Below, in pieces: positions 10,800-22,145 of a DNA stretch of 64,000 nucleotides. The notes under the pieces are model-generated. The model searched no databases and was not told the origin of the DNA. It saw only the letters and a program-made list of their open reading frames with translations. Source of the DNA: Isoetes taiwanensis. Its lineage: Eukaryota > Streptophyta > Lycopodiopsida > Isoetales > Isoetaceae. A program made the position numbers and the translations under genes. Position 1 is the first letter of the stretch. Each line of letters begins with the position of its first letter. Where the stretch lies: contig JAJEKV010000047.1 of assembly GCA_021234155.1 (NCBI GenBank), forward strand, positions 1,230,494-1,294,493, read 5' to 3'.

Positions 10800-11834
10800 T
10801 AGTATACATGTATATTTTAGGCCTTAAACCAAGTGGGGTCTATAGTAGTATTATACTCAATAGTAATGAATGCTGCCGTCAGACTACTGTAAAGTTCGGT
10901 GTGTTTTATGAGGCAAAAAACCTTTGGGTTTTGCAGTGCGGCGCTGGTAATTTTTTCCCACTAGACATTTTTCCCATATTCTAACTTCTTACAGAAATGT
11001 TGGAACTAGGAAGCAAATGATAGATGAAGTCCTTGAGAAAATCTATGTTGCACGAAGCGAAAACTTTATAGACTTGTTTAGGCATCAAAGCATCATTCGC
11101 AGTCAAATTCAAGCTCTAGCATGTCTAATTTTCTTTGTTTGTGTAATGCAATGCTTTTTCTTTGCACTCAATATTTGCACGCATCACAATGTGTCTCATC
11201 TCCCTACATGCAAATGAAGTTTTTGATCATGACCAATGGGGGGTCAAAAATCTGTCAAGCATGCCCCTCAACAATGCTTGAAACTTTCAAAAGGAAAAAA
11301 TGAATCTATGAACCAAGATTGTCAACTTGCCTTGCCTAATTAGAAGCAAACATTGAGATACATCCATGCTAAATAACAAAATAGGAATATAATAGTAGAA
11401 ATATTAAACTAACGACAAAAGCGTACTCACCATGCCAAAGCATAGGTCAAAGCATGTTTTACACAATAAGCCCTCAAAAATACAATGTATTTTATAAGGG
11501 AAAAAACCTTTCGGTTTTTGCGATGCCAGAAGTAATTCCAGAGACAAACATATCAACCAATAACTAACAAGCTTATTATATATTGAAGTGACTTCCAAGC
11601 TAGTGAACTAGCTACCATAAGCTCTAGTAACATAAGACAAAGTTCGTTTATGATAGATGACTCTTCCTCCTATTGGTTTCTTTACATGCAGGTCGATATC
11701 TATGCTATGTTGTTTTCCTTTGACTTTGCACCCCCGGCCCCACTGAGCGCGCAACCTGCTTCCTTTAGACTGCCAATATCCCTTTTCTATGTTCTCCGGG
11801 GTATTGACTTTGACAATCCTAATGATAGCTTCAG
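10800..11834. other. No confident gene
   Basis: Several frames of 60-70 codons on both strands overlap one another and have no domain. A short sequence resembling AAAACCTTTGGGTTTTGC occurs twice (about 10917 and 11503), which suggests an old duplicated repeat. Confidence 0.35.
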
Positions 11835-12071
11835 ACAAAGTTGTAACGAATTTAAATTGTAACGCATTTCAAAGCAATTGTAACGCATTTCAAAGTTCTA
11901 CTTTGAAACGCGTTTCGGCATTGAAAAAATATTCAGTTGTAACGCATTTCAAGCACATTTGTAACGCATTGCAAATGCTAAATTTTGTAACGCATTTCAA
12001 GAAATGGATTTTGTTCTTTGTTGCGCGCTACAATGACTTATGCGTTTCAAAGTTTTAAAGCGTATCAAACC
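11835..12071. repeat. GTAACGC(A/G)TTTC motif array, locus B
   Basis: At least six GTAACGCATT(T/G)C units plus a GAAACGCGTTTC palindrome and a GCGTTTCAAAG unit occupy this stretch, often followed by AA. Read on the - strand it begins with TTTGATACGC at 12070-12061, just as locus A begins on the + strand. The tRNA-like head at 12118-12061 adjoins it. Confidence 0.65.
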
Positions 12072-12118
12072 CCCCTAAATTCTATTAGTGAAGTACTCTA
12101 CCACTGAGCTACCGACCC
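12061..12118 (-). repeat. tRNA-like head with Pol III A and B boxes
   Basis: The - strand starts GGGTCGG then TAGCTCAGTGG (12111-12101), an exact match to the A-box consensus TRGYNNARNNG. A B-box-like GGTTTGATACG (12071-12061) differs from GGTTCRANNCC at two positions. Their spacing (29 nt) is close to a tRNA's. The anticodon and 3' halves do not fold into a complete tRNA, so a tRNA relic or SINE head is likelier than a functional tRNA gene. Confidence 0.5.
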
Positions 12119-12339
12119 ATTGATGCACTAGGTCATTCTTCATATGTGCCCATTAGACATACTCCAACAGATACCCACAAATATTCAATTTCTCGGCCCT
12201 GATCAAGCAGATGAAAAATTTGAAACGAAAAAACAAGAGACTCTAAATTGATATTTTCATATGAACTTAATTGAAGAGTTGCAAAATACATTTGTCAAAC
12301 CGCATTCGTGGTTTTTGATTGAAATACTGTAAGCATGTG

Positions 12340-12950
12340 TCAGTATAAGAAAGTAAATCGATTTTCGTCATGATCCGGTGGAATTAAGCACCAAGAACTC
12401 ATTATCGGGAAACAGATAATAGCCTTTACCAGTTTGCGGATGAAAGAAGCAGAGGAATTGCATAAGTCTGCAAAAATGGGCAGCTTTAATGTTACCTCTT
12501 CGAGGCGGAACACAACGAAAAAGGTGCTCACATCCCCCGAAAAATCCCCCATTGAGGAACCGGGGGACTCGGGAGCAATGGGTTATCTTCTGTGCAATGG
12601 AGAATTCTTGAACAAAAGGGTATATCGTACGGGAGAATATGAGCAGCAATAGGGCATTCTTGAGCAAAAAGAGTATATCCGAAGGGGGGAATTAGTAGAA
12701 TCAGGGGATTGCAAACGCAAAGTGGGGTATTTTCAACAACAGAGGATTAGAGCAAAAGGGAATTTGCAAATGGATTGGGGATTTTCAAGAAAAGGGGGAC
12801 TAGTTCAAATGGAAATTTGCAAATGGATTGGAGTATTTTCGAATAAAAGGGGATTGAGTGAAAGGGGTGTGATTGAAAAAATGGAGGATTGCAATAAATA
12901 CGAGGGTATTTTCAACCAAATAAGTATCTTCAATTAAAAGCAAATTTTAT
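12340..12950 (-). repeat. Compound dispersed repeat, copy 1
   Basis: On the - strand a run of degenerate units of about 60 bp (around GATTGCAAA...GGGGTATTTTC when read +) leads into GAGCACCTTTTTCGTTGTG. A block at 12540-12370 then follows that matches 18.21-18.40 kb. Two parts of this element recur separately at 16.8-17.28 kb (array plus GAGCATCTTTTTCGTTGTG) and 18.2 kb. Overlapping frames on both strands here look like by-products of the repeat. The class is unknown. Confidence 0.5.
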
Positions 12951-13850
12951 GGTTGTCTACTAGATAAATATTCACTCAAGTTAGTTTGCATTCTCAAAAT
13001 ACGTTCTACTTTCAGAATATTAAATGGTCATATGTAAGTGGTCGGATCAGCCCATAAGCCAGAATGTTACCTTCATTATGTGGAATAGGAATGAATTTCT
13101 AGACTAAACAACTGATAAACTCTGTCTTCAAAGAGGTCTCATCCAAAGAAAGAACCCATGCTTCTGTGAGTGGCTTCATGCCATACATGGATAATCACAT
13201 TGAAGTGTAATAGCTTTTAAAATTCATGTCAAGATTATTACTAGCTGGACCATCCTTCAATAAAAAAAAGATTATTACTAGCTGGCTCTCTTTCGATGCT
13301 CATTCAGACACGATATAACTAAGGATAGACCCTAGTTGGATAACTATGGCAAGCATTCGTGTAGGACTACACTAAGTATGAGTAAAATTCCTCCACAAAC
13401 TAATTATGAGTTATTTGGCCACATAATTATTTGGCCCAGAGTATATAATATTAGCAAAGACATAGTTGTACTTATCGATGCATGAAACTGGACCGACTAA
13501 TATCCCTGGCGTGCATTCTTATGCCGCCACGTGGTAACAGCCTACAACACGGAATGGAAGTTGGGTCATTCCATTCCGCATCACCGGCTGAGCAGGTTTT
13601 GCTTTAGGGTGGCATACAACACAAGACAGTTCGAGTAGCACACAGCACAGGACAGTTCGGCTCAGATTATATTGTGTAGTTTCATCTTTGCAGGCCAGTT
13701 CGGCTCAGATTCTTGTAGAAGTTCATCTTTCTCTTCGCCAAAACTGTCTTTGCACTAGCCTAAGGCGGCGAAATCTTTTCTATCAAAAGCATGGCAGATC
13801 TATGGACGGAATTTTCTCCTCTCCTGCAAATAAAATGAGGTAAAATACAT
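12951..13850. other. Region upstream of the 13.85 kb pseudogene
   Basis: No gene. It holds two small direct duplications: AAGATTATTACTAGCTGG at about 13232 and 13269, and a CAGTTCGGCTCAGATT...TTCATCTTT block repeated at about 13650-13730. Confidence 0.4.
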
Positions 13851-15150
13851 ATGCAAAATGGTTCTTGTAACACGTTTGCTGGATCTATGGGTTCAGCTTC
13901 ACGGATTCCTGAAAATGGTGAAAAGAAGGCATCAAATGAAAATGTTGCAACAATTCCAGTCAGTGGTGCAGCCTTCGCAAGCCGTGTCCAAAAAGCTGCA
14001 TTTGACAGAAATTTTCCTTGGTGCTCAGGAAAAGTTGAATGGCATGCGCTCAATTTGTCAGAGCCCCTTGTCTGCATCAGAAGGTGACTCAAAGCAATAT
14101 TTCGATGGGGAGTTTAGGTACTGTATTGGAAACATGGAATTCATCTACAGAACCTGCCTCTATTGGGAATGTGCAGTCTGTCCCTTTGACGAGTTCTGGA
14201 TAACAACCAAATATGGCTGAGGCCTTGGTGCAAAATCCGCCACGAGTGCGAACACTACCACAGGTTTGTGCATGACATAAGAGGACATAACAGTATCTGT
14301 GTATGAGATTTTTACCGTCATGCTTGTTTCTGCAGACAGTCACAGAAGCACAACGCTTGGAGGAGCTGGCCCTCAAACAATCTCGGCAATTGATACCAAT
14401 CACCCCCTCCTTTCCAAAGCCCATGGTTTGCTACTTTTCATTGTTAGAGTTACTATGGAAGGTTCATTATTCTCAGTGCGTTTGTAAGACTTTCAATGGA
14501 TGTTCTATGGGCCGTGCATTGATACGAAGCATCATCAATAGACATGGAAGCTCTTAAAACTTCCATCTAGTGCTGTCATATATTGAGAACTTGAAAAAAA
14601 GACTTTGGTCCGCAGATAATTATAAGTTGACAATTATTTATTCTGTATGGTGACATGAGTAGCCGTACTGAAACATGTTAATACCATCCTGCTATATAAT
14701 TAGACATTGTGTTTCATTGACTTGCATGCTCTGCTCTGCTGAAGGAAAATGTTACAATTTCGATTTTGCAGTCTTCTGTTACATGTGCTAAATGTCATTG
14801 TAATTCTCCATTTAGTTAATTTGTTTTCATGTATGTTTTGTAATGTTTTATGTAAGTGTATTAATAAGTAACTTTCGGGATTTGTAGAGTTCAAGCTCAT
14901 GGGAAAAGCTGAAGCCCAATAAACCAACTAGAACAGTTGATGTTTTGACTTCCAGCATACCAAAGCCTACTCAAATTCAGAGTCCATCTTACAGGGCCCA
15001 AGCATCACCTAGACCAGAAAATACCAAGGTCACGAGGGGAAGCTGCTTGTGCTCAAAACTAGTTGAGAAAGTGTGGTTCTGGCACCCAAAGCAGATACTA
15101 CATCTCCTCCTCCAGTTTCAGGTACAGTGACAGCAGGGAATGGCAATTCT
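13851..15150 (+). pseudogene. Conserved plant protein of unknown function, pseudogene
   Basis: Three exons join in phase 0. Exon 1 runs to 14263 (ending MAEALVQNPPRVRTLPQ), exon 2 is 14336-14425 (VTEAQRLEELALKQSRQLIP) and exon 3 starts at 14888 (SSSWEKLKPNKPTRTVDVL). Exon 1 also has KKAS...AAFDRNFP followed, after a frame change, by GAQEKLNGMRS. I recall plant proteins with FERDFPSLGAEEK, MAEALAQAP and QRLEELALKQSRQLIPV in this order (Arabidopsis At1g36990/At4g08510 type). A frameshift near 14015, a TAA at about 14197 and further breaks after 15030 show it is disabled. The exon structure argues for a duplicated gene rather than a retrocopy. Family function is not known to me. Confidence 0.62.
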
Positions 15151-15369
15151 AGGAACATGATGGCAGGCAATGGAAGGCTGGATTAGAGAGTATGATCCCG
15201 GATCAATGTATGATGTGTTATTATCTCACCCTAAATTCTTGTCCTCTTCTCTTTATGTGCAACAAACTTGCAGAAGATAAGAAAGCCTAGTTGCTGTTGA
15301 TCTGAGAGGCTTCCGATCAAGATACAAAATCAAGAGGTGGAGTGTAACAGAAAATTGAGGTCAATCAAG

Positions 15370-16330
15370 CGAAAACAGAAGCAGGATGATAGGCCAAGGA
15401 AGGACAAATCTCATATGATGTCTTGGCACTGTTGGCAAAAAGGCCGTTACAGAAGTCATTGTTCAGAGGGACGTTAAAGAATTCTAATTCTAGTTGCCTG
15501 CTACTTCTGCTACTTCTCAGACGTCTTTCTCAGTACCATGCAATTAATGTTGCAGCAATTCTATCCTCTATGCTTATCGATGAAATCTAGCCTACACAGC
15601 CAATGATCAGTCTCTCATTATATGAGGAATTCTGGTGCTTCTTGTCACTTAACATGCACAAGGTATCTCTCTAATCCTAAAGAAGATTATTCTATTTTGG
15701 TAGCTATGTGGAATGGAAATGTGTGCCTATCTCAAGATATAGTCAACAATGGTTCTCAATGTGAGTCATCTCCCAGAACTTAATGCTAATCTTCTTTTTT
15801 ACTTTTGACGAAAACCATGAACATGTTATTTTTAGGAATGGAAATATGTACCTTACTAAGAAAAGTCCATTTGATTTCGTTAAAGTTGACCTGTTGGAAG
15901 TTTTGGTACCAACACATGCATCTTATAGGGCTGAGTTTCCTTTGGAGCTGCTGTATTAGCCTCCGATGCCAACATCATCTCTGGGAGGAGCACGCCATTT
16001 CTCTTTTATTGCTAATGACTGCACACACTTCACTTGGGTTTTTTGCCTGAAGTCTAAAGGTCGTATCTTCTACCTTTAAGTAACATCATATTCTTGTTGA
16101 GGAGCAGTTAGACAGACCTCTCAAAGCTCTAAAAGGAAAAACTGTCTAAAAGGCAATCAAGTGTATTTTTGAGAGTTATCCTGCTCAACATAATGTTAGA
16201 AGATGTATGATCTAAAAGTTCCACCAAGTATTTATCTCGGGGAGTGTTAAATTCTGTTGAAGATGAAGAATAGAGAGACGATTATGGTTCTGATCTTCAG
16301 TTTGAGTTGGAGCTCATTAGTCATATTTTT
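15370..16330 (+). mobile_element. Ty1/copia retrotransposon relic
   Basis: A CCHC knuckle-like block (CWQKGRYRSHC) at about 15420-15470 is followed at about 15630 by NSGASCHLTCT, resembling the copia protease D-S-G-A-S-H motif. At 15930-16060 an integrase-like segment reads THASYRAEFPLELLY and then IANDCTHFTWVFCLKSKG in shifting frames. Stops are frequent and no LTRs were recognised. It is a heavily mutated internal fragment. Confidence 0.55.
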
Positions 16331-16789
16331 CCACATCTTGGCTCGTCAAATGGGACTTACTGCTAGTCATTTACAGCTTGTTCCTGCAGAGCCTTTACCA
16401 TGGCAGTCTTCCATTGGTTTGGGAGAATTAAATGTTGTCTTGGATAATGATGTCTTGGATGAGCTTATGCATTCAATCATATGTTTGAATATTGGCTTAT
16501 AGATTTTCATGACGAGTATATTTCTCAAGGCTCTCCAACTATTTCTGTGAGTAGTTTTACTTTCACAGAGCTGCAACTATGTATTCATTATGAGCCAGCT
16601 GGGCTATGCTTCCATGTGCATATGCAGACTGTCAATGATATACCATATCTTATATGCTCTATGGCTATAGGTCAAACAACCATGCATTAGGCTAGATCTG
16701 CACGATTGTCTCTATTGTATTGTTGCTATGATTGAACTAATGAACTGGTCATGCACACTTGCAGTATGTTATGATTGAAACAATGAGCA
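16331..16789. other. No confident gene
   Basis: An 81-codon + strand frame (16257-16502) and its neighbour contain no recognisable domain. They may be an extension of the copia relic or noise. Confidence 0.3.
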
Positions 16790-17280
16790 TTATCTTACAA
16801 ATAATAAAAGAGTATTATCTTACGAAAGATAACAGAGGATTATCTGAAACATGGTATTATTTTACAAATGATAACAGGGTATGTTATTTGAAACAGGGTA
16901 TTATCTGAAACAGGGTATTATCTTACAAATGATAACAGGGTATTGATCTGAAACAGGGTATTATCTGAAACAGAGTCTAAAACAAGGTATTATTCGAAAC
17001 AGGGTATGAACTTACAAACGATAACAGGGTATAAATTTTACAATTTTTAAAAGGGGATTGTGACACAAGCGTAATGGGGTATTATCTTAGAAATGCGGAA
17101 AAGGGGGATTGTGGCCAAATACCCCGATTCTAAAAATCTATTTTATCCCCTGTTGTTTGACATAAACAGGGGATTTTTTAGGTATTTTTGGGGGGTATTT
17201 TCTAGGGTATTGGAGCATCTTTTTCGTTGTGGAAGCTCACATGGGTTCCTGATTTCCTTCTAGAAATTTGTGGGAGACAT
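16790..17280 (+). repeat. GGGTATTATCT array and compound repeat, copy 2 (part)
   Basis: From 16790 to about 17040 the unit ACAGGGTATTATCT(G/T)A(A/C)A(A/C)A is repeated about ten times with drift, alternating ...GATAACAGGGTATT and ...GAAACAGGGTATT. It is followed by G-rich AGGGGATT/GGGGTATT blocks and GAGCATCTTTTTCGTTGTG, which ties it to the repeat at 12.34-12.95 kb. Confidence 0.55.
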
Positions 17281-18200
17281 CGGGGGGCTATAATCGGACA
17301 AGGGCACTTACAGAATCTCCTTTGCGAAAGATCCAAGAGCTCTAAAACAGGAAGATAAAAAATACAAACCAGAAAAACAGAATATAAAGAGAAAAATAAG
17401 TTGAACTGAATAGTATTTACTTTTATGTATGGATGAAAGGAAGGAGGGGCTCCCTTTCCGTAACAGTGGCAAGGCCCCGCATTCCTTAAAAGAAAAAAAA
17501 AAAAACAAACAGAGATTTTTTGTCACGCCCATGCAACATACAAAGAAATCCTCTTAAACCCAGGTCCTTGGAAGTTATACGAAGCTAACCGTCCTTGGCC
17601 ATATCATAAAACCTTCAGAATATTCGTTGCTATGGATTATTAGAAGTAATCTTTCATGTAAAAAATATTCCATCGAAGCATGTTTTCTCTGTTCTGGCAA
17701 AAATCATCTGCTCTGCTCTGTTAGGACACTCCTGTCTTGAAGCTTGCAATAGCTACCGAGCAAATGCATCAAATAATGTTAAGACTTCTAAAGTTCCCAG
17801 GTTATTATTTCCCGGCATTTTTGCTAAGTTTACCCTGCTTAAATATTTCCATTGTGGGGGCGGTGTTGACCAGACAAAGATACCCAATGCATGTGGAATG
17901 TTGACTAAATGCAACTGTAAGTTTGTCAGTAGGATAAGACAAACCATTACAAAAGCACACATTTGCTTGTTTGATAAAAAGCATGTATGAACGTAGGTGA
18001 AGATCAAACCGTGACAAAAAATGAGGCCCCCATACATTTAATGCATTCTTCAAATTTTAATCTGTTCTTCAAATTTTAATCTGTTATCGTCCTGTTGCAG
18101 AGTTGCTTGTGATCTTCAGTATAGAGCCTTCGGCAAAAGCTCTTCTTCTTTGAGCTTCCGGAAGTACCCATGTCGGATATTTGCCGCCCTGTGAGTCTCG
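17281..18200. other. No confident gene
   Basis: The poly-A interruption at about 17490-17505 and scattered short frames suggest old insertions, but nothing recognisable is present. Confidence 0.3.
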
Positions 18201-18400
18201 TCAAAAAATTTCAGAAGAAAATGGCCTCCCCTCGTAGAGGCAAGATCAAAGCTGCCATTTTTGCAGGCTTATGGAGTTCTGCTGCTGCTTTCATCCCAAA
18301 ACTGGGAAAGGTTGTTGCTTGTTACCAATTTATGAGCTTTTGATTCTATATTCCACTGGAACATCATGAAATTGGTCTCCCTTATATTGACATATGTATT
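18170..18400 (+). repeat. Compound repeat segment with a small open frame
   Basis: The stretch CCTCG(A/T)AGAGG...ATTAAAGCTGCC-type sequence at 18225-18395 matches the reverse complement of 12540-12370 over about 170 bp. In this copy an ATG near 18171 opens a frame of about 57 codons containing ASPRRGKIKAAIF; the 12.4 kb copy is open in the corresponding frame (PPRRGNIKAAHFCRLM). I do not recognise the protein. It could be a captured gene piece inside a transposon. Confidence 0.4.
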
Positions 18401-19300
18401 TCTGTATTTTGATTCACTACGGTGTATTGACACTCCAGTTAACTTTCGTCTAAGCATAGTCTCTTGTTTTTCTTGTCAAACGTTTGTTTGAGCCTTTTCC
18501 TCTGAAACACCAGTGCTTGATCCTAATTAAGATTACTTATTTCAATCGGGGTTACTGATTTCATAAGGAATACTATGTTTCTTTGCTTCTCGCACCTCAC
18601 AAAGTTTGCAAGCTATCCTTTCGAACAATCAAATGTGTCAGACTCGGCTGCTGCAAAATTGTAGCAAAAGATGCTGACAAATTTCTCAAAATTGCTTTCC
18701 ACCTGGATATTATTCTAGAGAACTGATCTTTAATTTTTCTTTTTCGAAAGCACTCAGATATTTAGCGTGGTTGCCTAACCCCCCCGCACACTTTTCCTCG
18801 CATTTAGCTATGCCACGCGTCGTACACGTCACCCAAAATCAATTTGAGCCGTCCGATTCTCTAATTTGAATCCTACCGCCGTGGAAATTAGAAAACTCTA
18901 AAATTCTCTTGCCGCGGCCTTCGCGAACTTCGGCTTATGGCAGATCCGGCTCCCGCAGCTCGTCATTCTCGCTATGGCGACGGCCAGTGTTTCTCTTTCT
19001 TGTTATGGCGGTGGCACGGCTCTTGAGCTCGCTTGGAGTAATCGCCTTTGAGGTACATGCACTAGTTATAACTAGAGGACAAAATCCTTTTGAGCAACAT
19101 AAGTTCGGTATGGAGAGCGGTGCTCCAGCCTATGGCGCACAAATCCTTTCGCTTTGAGAATGTTGTAGCCGCCGGAATCTTCTTTTCTTGTTTACTTCAA
19201 AAAAAAGTCCAGAAGAAAACCACGATGTCTATGGCGTAGATGTTCTTTCCCCTTTATATTTGTCATCCCTTTTCCATTATATTTTCCCCGAGACCTCTCG
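18401..19300. other. Possible promoter region
   Basis: At 18800-18900 the sequence has a plant-promoter look (CCACGCGTCGTACACGTCACCC, two ACGT cores) and is followed by GC-rich sequence with several ATGs at 18937-19010. A donor-like GAG|GTACAT lies near 19050. I could not build a convincing first exon. Confidence 0.3.
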
Positions 19301-19317
19301 TTTTATCGCAAGGTGGG

Positions 19318-20940
19318 ATTGCATCCGAGCTAGAGGAAGCTAGAGCCAAGATATCAAGGTTAATCTAAAGTTCATAATATTTTGTTTCTCCGCTTGTTTC
19401 ACCAATCTATAAAAATTGCGTGTGGTGCTCGAGCTATTATGGCGATTCAACTGTTTCCAATGATCTGCTCAAACTTTTGCGGTTGGAACAAGTTAGGTAA
19501 GAACCTAGGTTTGGTGGAAGAATTATAACATTTACATTATGTTGCAAGGAGTGTACGATGCACTAGAGAAGAAATTTCGAAAACTCGTTGTTTGGAATTT
19601 GCATGCATGATGTTCCTCCGGGTTCAGAATATGAATGTAAGTTGAAAATACCTGTTCAAATAATAATGGCAATGGAAGATAAGTCATGTCCGATGGTTTC
19701 TGACTTCCAGTTTCCTTCAGCTATCCCAAGCAATCCGAGCGTGTTACTATGAACATTTGCAAGAGCGGAGAAACTGGAAAACTGTTTGTCCAAGAGGACT
19801 TGACTACAGAACAAATGATGTAAGTTATGCCTCCCCTTCATCCATCTCTAACTAATCATTGTGCTAATTTAAATTGTTGTAGAATTGCTGCATGCAGAAT
19901 GGGTCGAACACTAGTGCAAACATTCCAACAAACATAGTTGATGCAGCCTTGGATGCAGCCCCACAGCTTAATTATCTTGGAGCCGCATTTGAGAACAGTG
20001 TGCAACAGAAATGTGTGGTTGCAGAAGTGATCTTGTGCTATCAATTTCATATCATTAACACTGCTTGTAAGGTATTGAAGCTCAGAATCTTTCAGTTTCT
20101 AATCTACACATTTTGCAGGCAGGCAACTACTGAACAAAATTTTGGCTTCTTTGTCATCTTCATTTTCTTCAATAGACCAGCTCGATGTAGATTTCTAAGG
20201 GAAACATTCAAACACATGGCTGAAAAAATGACAAAGATATGCAACCCAAACGAATTTTCCAAGATGGGAAATTGCATTCCAGAAAGGAGTAAGATTTGTT
20301 TAAAATAATAGGTCCAGAACTACCCTTATCTGGCAGATTAGCTAAATCAAATAAGACCCTGTTGATTTGCCAAGAAAATGCAGTCAAATCCATCCAGATG
20401 TAAAGCCATGCTGAAGTATGACTTTCTCTTCTCCCGTCCTACACTTCTGGTGGGTTTCCTGATCCGTGTGGAAAAAATTGATATGTTTTACCATTGTAGT
20501 ACAATCGCCATACTTCAATAGCACTGGAAAATCTTATTTTTGCCACTAGTCAGCTAATGTATTATTTCCTGCAGCTTATGTATTATTTCCTGCAGCTTCT
20601 GACTATCCAATATTTGTTGTGACTTGCAGTGTTTTTGTTTGATGACATAGCATCTTGATAAATTTTGTCAGGCTGGAGACCTCCATCTTCAAGAAAGCTT
20701 AGAAGCTGCAGAAGGAATGCTACATTGAAATGCCTTATCCTTTTATAATCTAAAGAGCAATCAAGATGTTGTAGACAAAGTAGAAAATACTGGATATAAA
20801 GAAAACAAACACACATTCATGCGGAGAAGGAAAAACTTGACAATGGCAAAGGGGTTATGACACACACACAAAAAAATTTGAAGCATGTACGCTTGGTCTG
20901 GGCTGATGGATTAGGACGGATAAGGTGCCGGGTAAGTGTA
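19318..20940 (+). pseudogene. Candidate exons of an unidentified gene
   Basis: Several + strand blocks have exon borders. A short one near 19310-19355 (ASELEEARAKIS) may be the first. 19721-19819 is 33 codons (LSQAIRACYYEHLQERRNWK...). 19883-20071 is 63 codons (NIVDAALDAAPQLNYLGAAF) and both junctions are phase 0. A possible next exon follows at about 20120 (LLNKILASLSSSFSSIDQLD). At about 20830-20934, KNLKHVRLVWADGLGRIRCR ends at a GTAAGT donor. The blocks look like conserved coding sequence with helical content, but I do not recognise the family and cannot show that they form one gene. No later exons were found, so truncation or decay is likely. Confidence 0.4.
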
Positions 20941-22045
20941 AAGCATTTAATTGTAGGTTTTCCTGTTTGAATAAATTTTTTTCAACTAGAGCCACTGTGG
21001 TTCTACAGTCATGTTGCATATTGAAGAACTAAGTTTTGTGATGAATTATTGATTGTGATGTCTAATTCTGTAGAGGCTAATTCTTAAGCAACTATTACGT
21101 TGAACAATTTGCCTAAATTGTCAAAGCCTTTGTGGGTCCGGGTTTATATTGTCAGCAAAGATACTATGTTGAATGCACATTATGACTTAGATTTTGTTGT
21201 CTATATCTGTTTCTGTCTGTAACTTTAGAACAAATAGTGAATCGATTAAAAAATGGTAAGTGTGTTTCAAGCCCTTGCATTTATCATCACTAGAATATTA
21301 CTTCATCGTGCATAGCACTTTTATTTAGAAATTTTCCAAAATGGTTTCATTTACTTGCTTATGTGATACCCTTTATAACATCAACATTCACATTGGATAA
21401 AAAGCCCAAAGAAGCAAAAATATCATTTGTTTGCAATCGACACCGGCAAAGATCAAGTTCCTAGAGCAAAGGAACGATAAAAAGGGCTATATAGCATTTG
21501 CACTTAAAATATATGATTCACAAGCTTGGCCAAGATCTTCAAATAGGTGGACATAATAGCGATTAACTACCCATGCCAAGAAATATAACTGAAAACTTCA
21601 TTTTGGCATTGGCCTCTTTGCAAAAGCTAGATATTACTCTAACTCTGCTAGAAAACATAAGCATTCCACCACGTTAAAGACATAAAAATCCTAAAAAAAA
21701 CAAAGCTTACACTATATTAAAAATCCTATGAACAAATGTTTGATAGAATGCTATCCTATATAAATCAAGATATAAGTCTGTTAGTTGCCTGTCTTGAAAA
21801 ATAAGACAACAAAGGTAAGGTGGATGCAATGTTGACCATAATAAAACATAGATATCCATGCGGCAATAATTTTCAAAGAATGGTAGGTGGCATTGATGTT
21901 CAGTTTTTGATAAAAGAATAGAATAGAATAGAATAGACTCCAGGAGTATTAATTGTACAAGATTAATAAAAAAAATGTGTATTTGCAAAACTTCATAGCC
22001 TTATGCCCCAATGAAGTCGATATGAGTTTTAAGCTATAAGCCAAA
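20941..22045. other. No confident gene; GAATA microsatellite
   Basis: A (GAATA)4 microsatellite lies at 21916-21936. The other frames are AT-rich and have no domains. Confidence 0.4.
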
Positions 22046-22145
22046 CCTTCGTTTGGTCGCAATTGTTCCCACAGTGCCCACACTTGAAAGTCATACCTTC
22101 GTTTGGTAGCAGTTGTTCCCACAATGCCGACGCTTGAAAGTCATA
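22046..22145. repeat. 50-bp tandem duplication
   Basis: Two adjacent 50-bp units (22046-22095 and 22096-22145), beginning CCTTCGTTTGGT and ending TTGAAAGTCATA, differ at five positions. No coding role is visible. Confidence 0.8.

Noticed and set aside
11835-12071. CRISPR-like regular repeats
   Set aside because: Units are short, diverged, in both orientations and irregularly spaced, in a plant genome with no cas genes.
12061-12118. Functional tRNA gene
   Set aside because: The A box is exact, but the B box has two mismatches and no full cloverleaf or acceptor stem can be closed.
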